From NCBI RefSeq assembly GCF_018502485.1, contig NZ_CP075546.1: 64,000 bases of DNA. One strand, written 5' to 3'. Made by a program: the position numbers and the translations under genes. Below the pieces are notes generated by a model. The model worked only from the letters and a program-made list of their open reading frames with translations. It ran no database searches and had not been told where the DNA came from. The stretch is from Methanospirillum purgamenti. GTDB lineage: Archaea > Halobacteriota > Methanomicrobia > Methanomicrobiales > Methanospirillaceae. Every line of letters starts with the position of its first letter. Position 1 is the stretch's first letter. This document shows, piece by piece, positions 8,503-16,937 of the stretch.

Positions 8503-10134
8503 ATGTCAACACAACTTACCGGGCAACCAATCTATATCCTTCAACAAGGATCTTCCCGAAACCGTGGCAGGGATGCACAAAGTATGAACATTACTGCAGC
8601 AAAAGCGGTAGCAAATGCAGTAAGAAGCACCCTCGGTCCGAAAGGGATGGATAAGATGCTGGTTGACTCAATGGGTAACATTGTCATCACGAATGATGGA
8701 GCCACTATCCTCAAAGAGATGGATATTGAACATCCGGCTGCCAAAATGCTTGTAGAAATTGCAAAAACACAGGATGATGAAGTGGGTGATGGAACCACCA
8801 CTGCAGTCATTATTGCAGGGGAATTGCTTAGACAGGCTGAGAATCTTATAGAACAGGGTATTCATCCGACGATAATTGTTCATGGGTACCGGATGGCAGG
8901 GGAAAAATCCAAGGAGCTACTCAAAGGGATCGCTATAGATATTAAACGATCCGACACGAAAATTCTTAAAAACCTTGCTCTGACTGCAATGGCCGGAAAG
9001 GGAGTTGAAGCTTCAAGAACCCTGCTCAGTGACCTTGTCGTAAAAGCCGCGACCAGTGTTGCTGAAATTGACGGGACAGTTGATATGGACAATATCAAAG
9101 TTGAGAAAAAAGTAGGAGGATTTCTCGAAGATTCTGAAATTGTCCAGGGCATTGTTATTGATAAAGAACGGGTCCATCCAGGAATGCCCACAAAAATTAC
9201 GAATGCAAAAGTTATGCTCATCAATGCCCCGATAGAATATACAAAACCAGAGGTGGATGCTCAGCTTCTGATAACCAGTCCTGATCAATTACAGGCATTC
9301 GTAAACGAAGAAGAACGGATGACGAAGGTTATTGTTGAGAAAATTATTAAAACCGGGGCAAATGTTGTAATTTGTCAGAACGCAATCGGTGATATTGCCC
9401 AGCACTATCTTTCAAAAGCAAAAATCCTGGCTGTCAGACGGGTAAAATATAGTGATATGAATAATCTGGTCAGGGCAACTGGTGCCAGTATCATTTCAAG
9501 TATTGATGCCATCTCTTCAAATGATCTGGGATATGCCGGTCTTGTAGAAGAGCGAAAAGTTTCCGGAGAAGAGATGATCTTTATCGAGAAATGTAAAAAT
9601 CCTAAAGCTATTTCTCTCATCATCCGGGGCGGAACCGAGCATGTCGTTGAGGGATATGAGCGGGCGATTGAAGATGCAATCCGGGTTGTTTCCACGGTAT
9701 TAGAAGATAAACAATATGTCGCTGGTGGTGGTGCACCGGAGATTGAATTATCACTTCGTCTTCGGGATTATGCAAATACGGTAGGGGGACGTGTTCAGAT
9801 GGCAATTGAAGCATTCGCGACCGCACTGGAAATAATTCCAAGAACATTAGCCGAAAATGCCGGTCTTGATCCGATAGATATGGTAGTTGCTCTTCGTACA
9901 TCTCATGATTCAGGCGAGAGTACATATGGACTCCATGTGTTTGAAGGAAAACCTGTCGATATGCTCAAAGAGGGTGTAGTAGAACCCCTTCAGGTAAAAA
10001 TTCAGGCAATTTCAAGTGCTGTCGAGACTGCAGATATGATACTGAGAATTGACGATAATATTTCATCAGCAAAATCAGCACCACCATCAATGCCACCAGG
10101 TGGAATGGGTGATATGGGCGGCATGGGAATGTAA
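8503..10134 (+). CDS. ths: Thermosome subunit (group II chaperonin)
   Basis: 543 residues, normal length for the family. The protein forms the double-ring ATP-dependent chaperonin of the archaeal cytosol. Hallmarks: VRSTLGPKGMDKMLVD near the N-terminus, VTNDGATIL-type motif, the catalytic GDGTTT around residues 95-100, AGGGAPEIEL in the C-terminal equatorial domain, and a Gly/Met-rich tail (GGMGDMGGMGM). The gene stands alone with its own TATA box; T-rich sequence follows the stop. It sits just upstream of the unusual three-gene operon but has a separate promoter. Confidence 0.98.
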   Translation: MSTQLTGQPIYILQQGSSRNRGRDAQSMNITAAKAVANAVRSTLGPKGMDKMLVDSMGNIVITNDGATILKEMDIEHPAAKMLVEIAKTQDDEVGDGTTTAVIIAGELLRQAENLIEQGIHPTIIVHGYRMAGEKSKELLKGIAIDIKRSDTKILKNLALTAMAGKGVEASRTLLSDLVVKAATSVAEIDGTVDMDNIKVEKKVGGFLEDSEIVQGIVIDKERVHPGMPTKITNAKVMLINAPIEYTKPEVDAQLLITSPDQLQAFVNEEERMTKVIVEKIIKTGANVVICQNAIGDIAQHYLSKAKILAVRRVKYSDMNNLVRATGASIISSIDAISSNDLGYAGLVEERKVSGEEMIFIEKCKNPKAISLIIRGGTEHVVEGYERAIEDAIRVVSTVLEDKQYVAGGGAPEIELSLRLRDYANTVGGRVQMAIEAFATALEIIPRTLAENAGLDPIDMVVALRTSHDSGESTYGLHVFEGKPVDMLKEGVVEPLQVKIQAISSAVETADMILRIDDNISSAKSAPPSMPPGGMGDMGGMGM

Positions 10135-10292
10135 ATCCCTAAATTAAAATTTTTAACCTCTTTTATACCCATTTTCATCGCCTATGTGCTGAGCGAGAAA
10201 TCAAATATTTACGAATGTAATGCCTGGGTACCTATCGTTTCATGTTGCCTTCTGAATGAAAACACCGACGGAAAAATAGTATTCCTTTATCA

Positions 10293-10300
10293 GTTATAAA
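10293..10300 (+). promoter_or_regulatory. Candidate TATA box of the three-gene operon
   Basis: GTTATAAA is centred only about 17 nt before the ATG at 10314, so the predicted start site is at or just past the start codon. This suggests a leaderless or near-leaderless transcript, or a different promoter further upstream. No ribosome binding site precedes the ATG. Confidence 0.35.
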
Positions 10301-10313
10301 AAGACATAAATAT

Positions 10314-11024
10314 ATGGATTCATCCTTTTCAGACATTCTTGAGAACATATTTGAAAAACAAAAAAAGGATTATCTCACCTTTACTTCTCTTAAAAGCAGA
10401 TTACCGGCGTCTATAAAATCTGTTGTTTCAATAGATGTTAAAAAGACCTCAAATAAAGATCTTGAAGAAATAATCAAACCGTATCTCCCAGCCGGATACA
10501 TTATCTATGTAAAAGGAAATACCAGATATCTCTTCAGGAAATCTCTTCAGGAAGTTATCATCTCATATTTGAAGGCAAATCCCAATCTTTCACTCAATCA
10601 GGTAAAAGCCAACCTTCCATTTAAACGTGAAGAACTGGCTGAAATAATAAACAACCTGGTTGATACTGGAAATGCAAAGACATTCATTATAGCGAAGAAA
10701 GATGGTTTTGGTACCCGGATATCCATAATAGATAAAAATCCCGATATAAAGAAAAACGAAAATATTGCTTATACTCCGGAAGCATTCAAAGAAGGATTTA
10801 ATGCTATCAACAAAGGGAAACCATATATTAAGATTTTTGAACTCCGCAGATTTCTGGCCTGGCCTTCTTCTTCATTTGATACCTGTATGCAGTCCCTTTG
10901 GGATGCTGGAGTAATTGAACTACAGGCAAGCGATCCATCGCTCTTAACCGCCGATCAACAGAGAGATTCCTATAGGGATAAATCAAACACACTTCGAATT
11001 CTTCTGTTCTGGAGGGGAGAATGA
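10314..11024 (+). CDS. Unrecognised winged-helix-like protein, first gene of nuclease-translocase operon
   Basis: 236 residues, no signal peptide and no membrane span. I recognise no named family. The sequence reads as up to three helix-turn-helix-like units: about 85-130 (SLNQVKANLPFKREELAEII followed by a GNAKTF wing), about 165-210 (FELRRFLAWPSSSFDTCMQS then LWDAGVIELQ), and a less clear N-terminal one. This suggests DNA binding or a structural adaptor. Its stop overlaps the next start by 4 nt (ATGA), so it is translationally coupled to the ATPase gene. It may be the target-recognition or regulatory part of the three-protein set. Confidence 0.6.
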   Translation: MDSSFSDILENIFEKQKKDYLTFTSLKSRLPASIKSVVSIDVKKTSNKDLEEIIKPYLPAGYIIYVKGNTRYLFRKSLQEVIISYLKANPNLSLNQVKANLPFKREELAEIINNLVDTGNAKTFIIAKKDGFGTRISIIDKNPDIKKNENIAYTPEAFKEGFNAINKGKPYIKIFELRRFLAWPSSSFDTCMQSLWDAGVIELQASDPSLLTADQQRDSYRDKSNTLRILLFWRGE

Positions 11025-13030
11025 GTTCAGGAATAGAGAGCTTACGGGAAAATAATCCATTTTATTCCAGTTCACACCCCGATCCCTGGGTAAGACAATT
11101 TCCAAATATTACATCTATTAATGGAGAGGTTTTTTCTTCAATAGTCAGAATCATTCAAAAAAAGCAAAACCAGGCATCAAATCCTGTCGGATTACTCATA
11201 AAAGGAGAGTCTGGATCAGGAAAAACACACATGATAGCAAGGATTCGAGAACATTGTGAAAAAACAAACTTCGAGATTAAATTTGCTACAATTAAACCTA
11301 TTATTGATTATCAGACGCCGTTACGACGTGTTTTAAAAGGGATCATTACCAATCTGGCACACCCTGTTTCAGATCAATGTAGATATACACAAATTCATGG
11401 CATAGTCTTCTCTATAATCTGTGATTACTATGCTCATCAACCAGAAAACAAATCAATGGCGAACGATCTTGGTAGTGATGTCAATAAATTTTTTGACCAT
11501 GTATACCGGAAACAGGAACATGTGGAAACCTTATTGAAAGGTGTACAGGGGTGGACGATAAAAGAGATTCCAACAATAAATCCCCTCTTTGTCAAACTTC
11601 TCTTCTCATTTTGTAATCCGGAACTCCAACATATTGCACATATGCGACTTATCGGTGAAATAGGTGACCCGGAAGAAGCACAACTCTTACATGTCCCTTT
11701 CCAGGAATCCTCTTCAGATCCTGCAATGGAAGAAGAAGCACGTGAATTTCTGATCTCATTAGGGCTTCTCCTTTCACGTTATAACCAAAGCCTTATTGTC
11801 TGTTTTGATCAACTTGAAAACCTAAAAAATAAAGAACTCGTTGAGGCATTTGGCCAGATTATCTTTACAATCATCAATGATTGCCGGTCAATTATCCCGC
11901 TAACCTTTATGAGGACTTTATTCTGGGAGGAAGTCTTTTCTCCTGCTCTTGATCAGTCGATATCAGAAAGACTTGCAATGAATCAGTGGATACTCCGGGG
12001 TTGTAATGACGATGAGGTTGAAGAGATAATAAGAACCAGAATACAGGAAATTCTTCCGGATAACTGGAGTGAACCATATTCATGGCTTATCAAGAAAGTC
12101 AGAGAGACGATTAATAAAAATCCATCTCCACGAGAAGTCATCAGATGTGCAAATACAATTATACTACAGTCCGATTCATCGTCTGTTCATATTCCCAAAG
12201 TTACACCTGAAGAAGTGATTCATGCGGCATACACAAATGAACGCGAATTAATAATATCTGATCTGGATTCATGGCCGCCAGATTATGAAGAACTTTCTGA
12301 AGCGATAATAACTTATCTTACCTCTCGAAAATACCAGATTTCTCGGAAAAAACTCGCACGAAAATCCATTCTGACGGTATCAAAGAATAACTCCACGTGT
12401 TCCATCATCGTCAATACAAACCGAAATCATAGTGCAATTGGATCAAGTTTTGGGAAAGGAACGGAATTTTTACAGAAAAACCCAGGAGCGACATGCATAT
12501 ACCTGACTGATCCACGTTGTCTTATCACAAAAGAATCTTGGAACCAGGCCAACGGAAAAAAAGATAATTTCATACGTGCAGGGGGAATAATCCTCCAGCC
12601 ATCAACAAGTGAAATTGCACGATTTTATGCACTATATTCAATTTCATGCAAGATATGCGAACAGGATATATTAATTGATACCGCTTCTGGAATACGACCA
12701 TTAACTCAAGAAGAACTTATTGAATATCTCAAAGAACCGGCAACTTTTAAGCCATTGATTCATCGAATACCGGAAAATATCCCTGAAACAGCGAAACGAA
12801 CATATTATCAGGATGATCACATTTACCAGGCATTATGTCGGATATTAACCCAGAAATCAATGCATATCATGGGGGCTGAAACTCTGTCAGGTCAACTTAC
12901 AAGCCAGGGTATCACCATGAGTCATGATGATCTGATTATCTGGTGTGGAAGACATTCTGATACGTTCCGGATAATTCAATCACAGCAGGGATCGATGATC
13001 ATTCTCCATGGAAAGGATCATGCATGTTGA
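11021..13030 (+). CDS. AAA/STAND-like P-loop ATPase of nuclease-translocase operon
   Basis: 669 residues, cytosolic. Walker A is KGESGSGKT (G62-T69); Walker B is LIVCFDQLENL with Asp263. A region after it (LTFMRTLFWEEV...NQWILRGCNDDEVEEII) looks like sensor and lid elements, and SPREVIRCAN (about 370) fits the lid of ORC/STAND-type ATPases. Residues about 440-560 are an unassigned alpha/beta domain; the last 60 residues (ETLSGQLTSQGITMSHDDLI) look winged-helix-like. A strong GGAGGGGAG precedes the ATG inside the previous gene. The 3' end overlaps the next gene by 7 nt. I infer it moves or loads DNA for the downstream nuclease. The size and layout do not match a system I can name. Confidence 0.7.
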   Translation: MSSGIESLRENNPFYSSSHPDPWVRQFPNITSINGEVFSSIVRIIQKKQNQASNPVGLLIKGESGSGKTHMIARIREHCEKTNFEIKFATIKPIIDYQTPLRRVLKGIITNLAHPVSDQCRYTQIHGIVFSIICDYYAHQPENKSMANDLGSDVNKFFDHVYRKQEHVETLLKGVQGWTIKEIPTINPLFVKLLFSFCNPELQHIAHMRLIGEIGDPEEAQLLHVPFQESSSDPAMEEEAREFLISLGLLLSRYNQSLIVCFDQLENLKNKELVEAFGQIIFTIINDCRSIIPLTFMRTLFWEEVFSPALDQSISERLAMNQWILRGCNDDEVEEIIRTRIQEILPDNWSEPYSWLIKKVRETINKNPSPREVIRCANTIILQSDSSSVHIPKVTPEEVIHAAYTNERELIISDLDSWPPDYEELSEAIITYLTSRKYQISRKKLARKSILTVSKNNSTCSIIVNTNRNHSAIGSSFGKGTEFLQKNPGATCIYLTDPRCLITKESWNQANGKKDNFIRAGGIILQPSTSEIARFYALYSISCKICEQDILIDTASGIRPLTQEELIEYLKEPATFKPLIHRIPENIPETAKRTYYQDDHIYQALCRILTQKSMHIMGAETLSGQLTSQGITMSHDDLIIWCGRHSDTFRIIQSQQGSMIILHGKDHAC

Positions 13031-14994
13031 AATGTACCGTAACTGACCTTCATTTGTGCCAGCATTGTCCACGTCTGTTCGCATATTCATGGGTAAAGAA
13101 GAAAAATGCCGCATTTATAGGGCATCGGGGAACGGGTAATCTTCCCGGAACACTATTTCATACCTTTGCCCACAAGGTTTTACAAGATATCTCATCAAAA
13201 GGAGCGGGCAGACAAGCACTTGTTCATGCACTATCCCAAAATTCACACGTAATATCCTTTCATATTCACGAAACCATTAAAGAAGAATACCTTATCCCTT
13301 TTTTAGCAGAACATGGAGCTACCCTAACCATAGAAAAAATAGAAGCATTCGCGACTGCATGTGAACGTTGGATTAAATATCTTGAAGAATTTATAAATCC
13401 ACACATTTCCAGTTTTCAGGATTTGGACATATTAGTTGAGAGTATCTTTCACAATACTGAATACCTGATGACCTCATCATATATATTTGATGATGGAGAA
13501 CCAATGTCAATTTCAGGGAAACCAGACGCCCTGATTTTCGATCCCAAGACAAAAGAACCGGTTGTTCTGGAATATAAAGGCCGAAAAGAATCTGATGCCA
13601 TGCAGGATCTGGCACAGACATCTCTCTATGCCTGGTTGGTACGGCAGTCAATAGGAATTATTCCACGGGTTGACATTTTGTACCTTGAAGAGAATATGCC
13701 ACTTGTCCGATATCCTCTACCAGCAATAGAGAACCTAATCGAGAATCATCCTTCTCTTTTTCAAATAGCCAGAAAAATCATGGAGGGAGAGAAGCAAATT
13801 CCAAAATGTAGTGATAATGCTCTCTGCCAGGTATGTCCATTCATACCATCATGCGACAACGATTTTGGAGAAATGGTCCCGGCTGTTATTCATACGGATA
13901 AAATTGCTCCCCTAGAAAAAGAGCATACACCACAACAGGATGGAGAAGAATTACTGAGCACCCTTACTGAAAAGCTGAACCTTCTTTCCATCCCAGTCAT
14001 CCCTTCGGGATATACAATCGGGCCACGATTTATCAGATTGAAAATAATTCCGGATATCAGGAAGAAGGTAACTTTCGCAAAAATCGTAAATCGAACGGTG
14101 GATATTCAATTGGGATTATCACTCTCAATTCCTCCTTTGATTCAGGCACAGGGTGGGTATATCAGTTGTGATGTTCAACGTGACGACTGGGAATCTTTTG
14201 ATGTCAGTTCTCTTGTACAGGATGGAGGAATTCAAACCAAACACATATGTCCATATCCATTAGGAAGAAGAATTGATGGATCGGTTTTCGTAGGTGATCT
14301 GGCAGATCCGAATATGACAAGTTGTCTTATTGGGGGAACTTCCGGATCTGGAAAAAGTGAACTCATTCGCTCCATGGTTGTAGGTATTGCTTTACATAAC
14401 CGGCAAACTATGCTCTCGTTTACTTTGATTGATCCAAAACGAGTTACATTTACAGATTTTTTTTCATTCCCTTATCTTTCACAACCGGTCATTATGGATC
14501 CGAATACAGCAATGAATATTCTGAATGCCTGTGTTCATGAGATGGAGGAACGGTATAAAGTTCTTGAAAAGTCAGGCTATTCAAATATATCAGAATATAA
14601 TGGCAAGGAAAATATCCAGATGGTCAGACGGATTATTGTTATTGATGAATATGCTGACCTTATCATGAACAAGGCTACAAAGGAAGCTCTTGAGAACGCA
14701 ATTCAAAAGATCGGCCAAAAAGGAAGAGCAGCCGGATTTCATCTGATCCTTGCTACTCAAAGGCCAGATGCAAAGATTGTAACAGGTGTTATCAAGGCAA
14801 ACCTGCAACTGAAGATTGCTTTAAAAGTGACATCATCCACAAATTCCCGTATTATTCTTGATGAAACAGGAGCAGAATGTCTTGCCGGATATGGAGACAT
14901 GCTGATAGGAGGAAGTGTACCTATACAGCGACTGCAATCTGCAAAAGTCTCTGAACGGGATTTAAAAGCATTATATGGTCAACTAGATCAGTGA
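13024..14994 (+). CDS. Cas4/RecB-like nuclease fused to FtsK/SpoIIIE-type translocase
   Basis: 656 residues. N-terminal half: a PD-(D/E)XK nuclease of Cas4/RecB type, with C12-x2-C15, H46 (GTLFHTFAH), D168 (GKPDALIF), E183-Y184-K185, a Q-x3-Y motif (QTSLYAW), and a closing Cys cluster CSDNALCQVCPFIPSC suggesting an Fe-S cluster. C-terminal half: an FtsK/HerA-type motor with Walker A GGTSGSGKSE (about 437-446), Walker B VIDEYADLI (D541, E542), and the FtsK-like LATQRPDAKIVTG and LRIxLxVxSxxDSRxILD-like block. All catalytic residues are present. Such a protein could translocate along and cut DNA. It is translationally coupled to the ATPase gene. It could be a defence nuclease or a DNA-end processing enzyme; the fusion is not one I recognise. 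Confidence 0.82.
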   Translation: MLKCTVTDLHLCQHCPRLFAYSWVKKKNAAFIGHRGTGNLPGTLFHTFAHKVLQDISSKGAGRQALVHALSQNSHVISFHIHETIKEEYLIPFLAEHGATLTIEKIEAFATACERWIKYLEEFINPHISSFQDLDILVESIFHNTEYLMTSSYIFDDGEPMSISGKPDALIFDPKTKEPVVLEYKGRKESDAMQDLAQTSLYAWLVRQSIGIIPRVDILYLEENMPLVRYPLPAIENLIENHPSLFQIARKIMEGEKQIPKCSDNALCQVCPFIPSCDNDFGEMVPAVIHTDKIAPLEKEHTPQQDGEELLSTLTEKLNLLSIPVIPSGYTIGPRFIRLKIIPDIRKKVTFAKIVNRTVDIQLGLSLSIPPLIQAQGGYISCDVQRDDWESFDVSSLVQDGGIQTKHICPYPLGRRIDGSVFVGDLADPNMTSCLIGGTSGSGKSELIRSMVVGIALHNRQTMLSFTLIDPKRVTFTDFFSFPYLSQPVIMDPNTAMNILNACVHEMEERYKVLEKSGYSNISEYNGKENIQMVRRIIVIDEYADLIMNKATKEALENAIQKIGQKGRAAGFHLILATQRPDAKIVTGVIKANLQLKIALKVTSSTNSRIILDETGAECLAGYGDMLIGGSVPIQRLQSAKVSERDLKALYGQLDQ

Positions 14995-15034
14995 GCGAAA
15001 ACACTGGTCCGGCATATTCTATCCCGAGGGTGCA

Positions 15035-15994
15035 TTACCTGAAACAATGCACATATTTTTGAAATATTATGGGAGCACCACCCGTAATCCAAATCCCTGC
15101 AAGTATGGATCTGAGGTATTCCACACCATAACCGATTCCCTCTATCTGTGTATATCCTTTCAGGGAATACCAAATTCCTAGCAAAATGATCATTCCGATA
15201 ACATAATTAAGAATACGAACCGATATCGACGGTTTTTGAATGGTTGGGATATATCGTGAAGCCAAAATTGCACCTGCAGCAGAACCAAAGAAGAGTCCTG
15301 CACCGGTGAGTGTGTCGTGTGGTATCAGAGGAGCTATCGGAATACTACTCTGCTGGAAGGCAAGGGTAGACCAGGAAAGAGGTATCTGCCAGGATCCGAG
15401 AGACAGGAGGGCCACGAAAGATAAAAGAATCAGAATGAGAGATCCCATACATGAAAGAGTAATTTGCATAGGGATTGACTGATTTTTCACGAATTTTCCA
15501 ACAGGCTTTTCAAATTTGATATATAAAAGCAGGAGGAGAAGCCCGACTGCAAACCCGCCGGCAATATCAAGGGGATAATGAACTGCCTGATACACTCTGG
15601 AAAGCCCGATGAGCAGGATGAAGATAACACAGACCACGGAAATCCAGGCCTTTTTCATCCATGTTGCAATAAGTCCGAAAAGGAGAACTGCATTTTGTGC
15701 ATGTCCGGAAGGAAAACCAAATGACGGATAATTACCAAGAGCCTTCACTTCTGTAGTCACCCAGTATGGTCGAGGCGTGTGAAATGTTATCTTTATAATG
15801 TCGCAGATAGCCCCGCTCAATGATACAAGGAGAAGTATCCTGATTCCAAGCTGACGATCCAGGCACCATACAATAAGCGGTATGAGGAGAAGGGAGAATT
15901 CAGGTTGTCCGATGAATGCAAAAAACTGCATGAGTGGATCGATTATTGCTGCATGAGCCTGGAGACTGGTTATGAAGGTAATCTGTGGATCCAT
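15035..15994 (-). CDS. PAP2-family membrane phosphatase
   Basis: 319 residues, multi-span membrane protein. The three phosphatase motifs are intact: KxxxxxxRP as KITFHTPRP, PSGH as FPSGHAQN, and SRxxxxxHxxxD as SRVYQAVHYPLD. The family removes phosphate from lipid phosphates or polyprenyl diphosphates at the outer membrane face. The C-terminal third carries extra hydrophobic spans beyond the core domain. It converges on the nuclease-translocase operon with a 40-bp gap and appears unrelated to it. Confidence 0.9.
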   Translation of the reverse strand: MDPQITFITSLQAHAAIIDPLMQFFAFIGQPEFSLLLIPLIVWCLDRQLGIRILLLVSLSGAICDIIKITFHTPRPYWVTTEVKALGNYPSFGFPSGHAQNAVLLFGLIATWMKKAWISVVCVIFILLIGLSRVYQAVHYPLDIAGGFAVGLLLLLLYIKFEKPVGKFVKNQSIPMQITLSCMGSLILILLSFVALLSLGSWQIPLSWSTLAFQQSSIPIAPLIPHDTLTGAGLFFGSAAGAILASRYIPTIQKPSISVRILNYVIGMIILLGIWYSLKGYTQIEGIGYGVEYLRSILAGIWITGGAPIIFQKYVHCFR

Positions 15995-16423
15995 GAGTCA
16001 TGTGTTCCAAAAGGTATGAGTCATTTTCGAACGGCTTGTAAATTGAAAGTGAAATGAAGGTTATTCTGATGCGTACCCACTTATCGCTGATTATTGTTCT
16101 CAGTAAACATTCTGTATAATTACAGATAGTTAGGCATATACTATAAACGGATCATTTCAATTCCAATAGATGTGGAGTAAACCACACCTCTTTTTTGAAT
16201 ATGAAGAGCCCAAAAGTCAATTTATCATCATATTGAACCCATATTTTCATTTGCAGTGCGTGTAGCAGTTGTAACAGTTGTAGCAGTACTATACAAGAGA
16301 CCTGACATATTTTTTTTTGATCAAAGGGATAGGATTCATTCACATTTTCAGACCGGAGAAATCAAAATTTTTTAACCTATACAAAAATTTAACTAATTCA
16401 ATGCTGATCATTGAACGATACAT
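15995..16423. other. Gene-free stretch containing repeat copy A
   Basis: Divergent promoter region between the PAP2 and DUF4405 genes. It holds one copy of a 48-bp repeat (16261-16308). No convincing coding frame was seen on either strand. Confidence 0.5.
16261..16308 (+). repeat. 48-bp dispersed repeat, copy A
   Basis: It begins with near-perfect 9-nt direct repeats (GTAGCAGTT, GTAACAGTT, GTAGCAGTA) and ends in AAGAGACCTGACAT. The reverse complement of 20079-20126 matches it at about 40 of 48 positions. The two copies flank the DUF4405 and NosD-like genes in inverted orientation. Confidence 0.7.
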
Positions 16424-16699
16424 ATGAAACGGTTTACTCTCAATGTAATAGTAGATATTGCTGCTTTGGTTGTTTTTATCCCTTCACTTATATCGGGAGT
16501 TATATTATATCTATTTTTACCATCAGGAGGCGGGAGAGGAGTGAGTGGAAGATCATTTCTAGATATTTCTCGTGACCAATGGTTAAATATGCATGACTAT
16601 TCAAGTCTGATTTTTGCAGGTCTGATTATTATCCATATATTCCTGCACTGGAAATATTTCCGGAACATCAAAAAACCATTATTTCCAAAGGAAAAATAA
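16424..16699 (+). CDS. DUF4405 small membrane protein
   Basis: 91 residues with two membrane spans (about 7-30 and 60-77) and conserved-looking histidines (NMHDYSSLIFAGLIIIHIFLHW). This matches the DUF4405 pattern, related to cytochrome b561-type membrane subunits where paired His ligate heme. Only two helices are present, so it could work as a dimer or with a partner. Function is not established for the family. It lies between the two inverted 48-bp repeats. Confidence 0.75.
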   Translation: MKRFTLNVIVDIAALVVFIPSLISGVILYLFLPSGGGRGVSGRSFLDISRDQWLNMHDYSSLIFAGLIIIHIFLHWKYFRNIKKPLFPKEK

Positions 16700-16937
16700 G
16701 AAACAATTCTAACAGGTACTGAATAAAACGGATACTTCATGAAGGAGAGAGAAAAAAAACAATCTTCTTTACACCATTCATGACACCAGATATCTTGTGG
16801 GGGTAATTCCTGAAATATCAAAGGCGATTAAAAATTTATTAATCCATTGCCTCCCTTTGTTCATTCAGCCCTGTTCCTATCAGATAGCCATAATTTTTAT
16901 TCTCCTTGTACATAGGTACATATCGGGATTGAATGAT

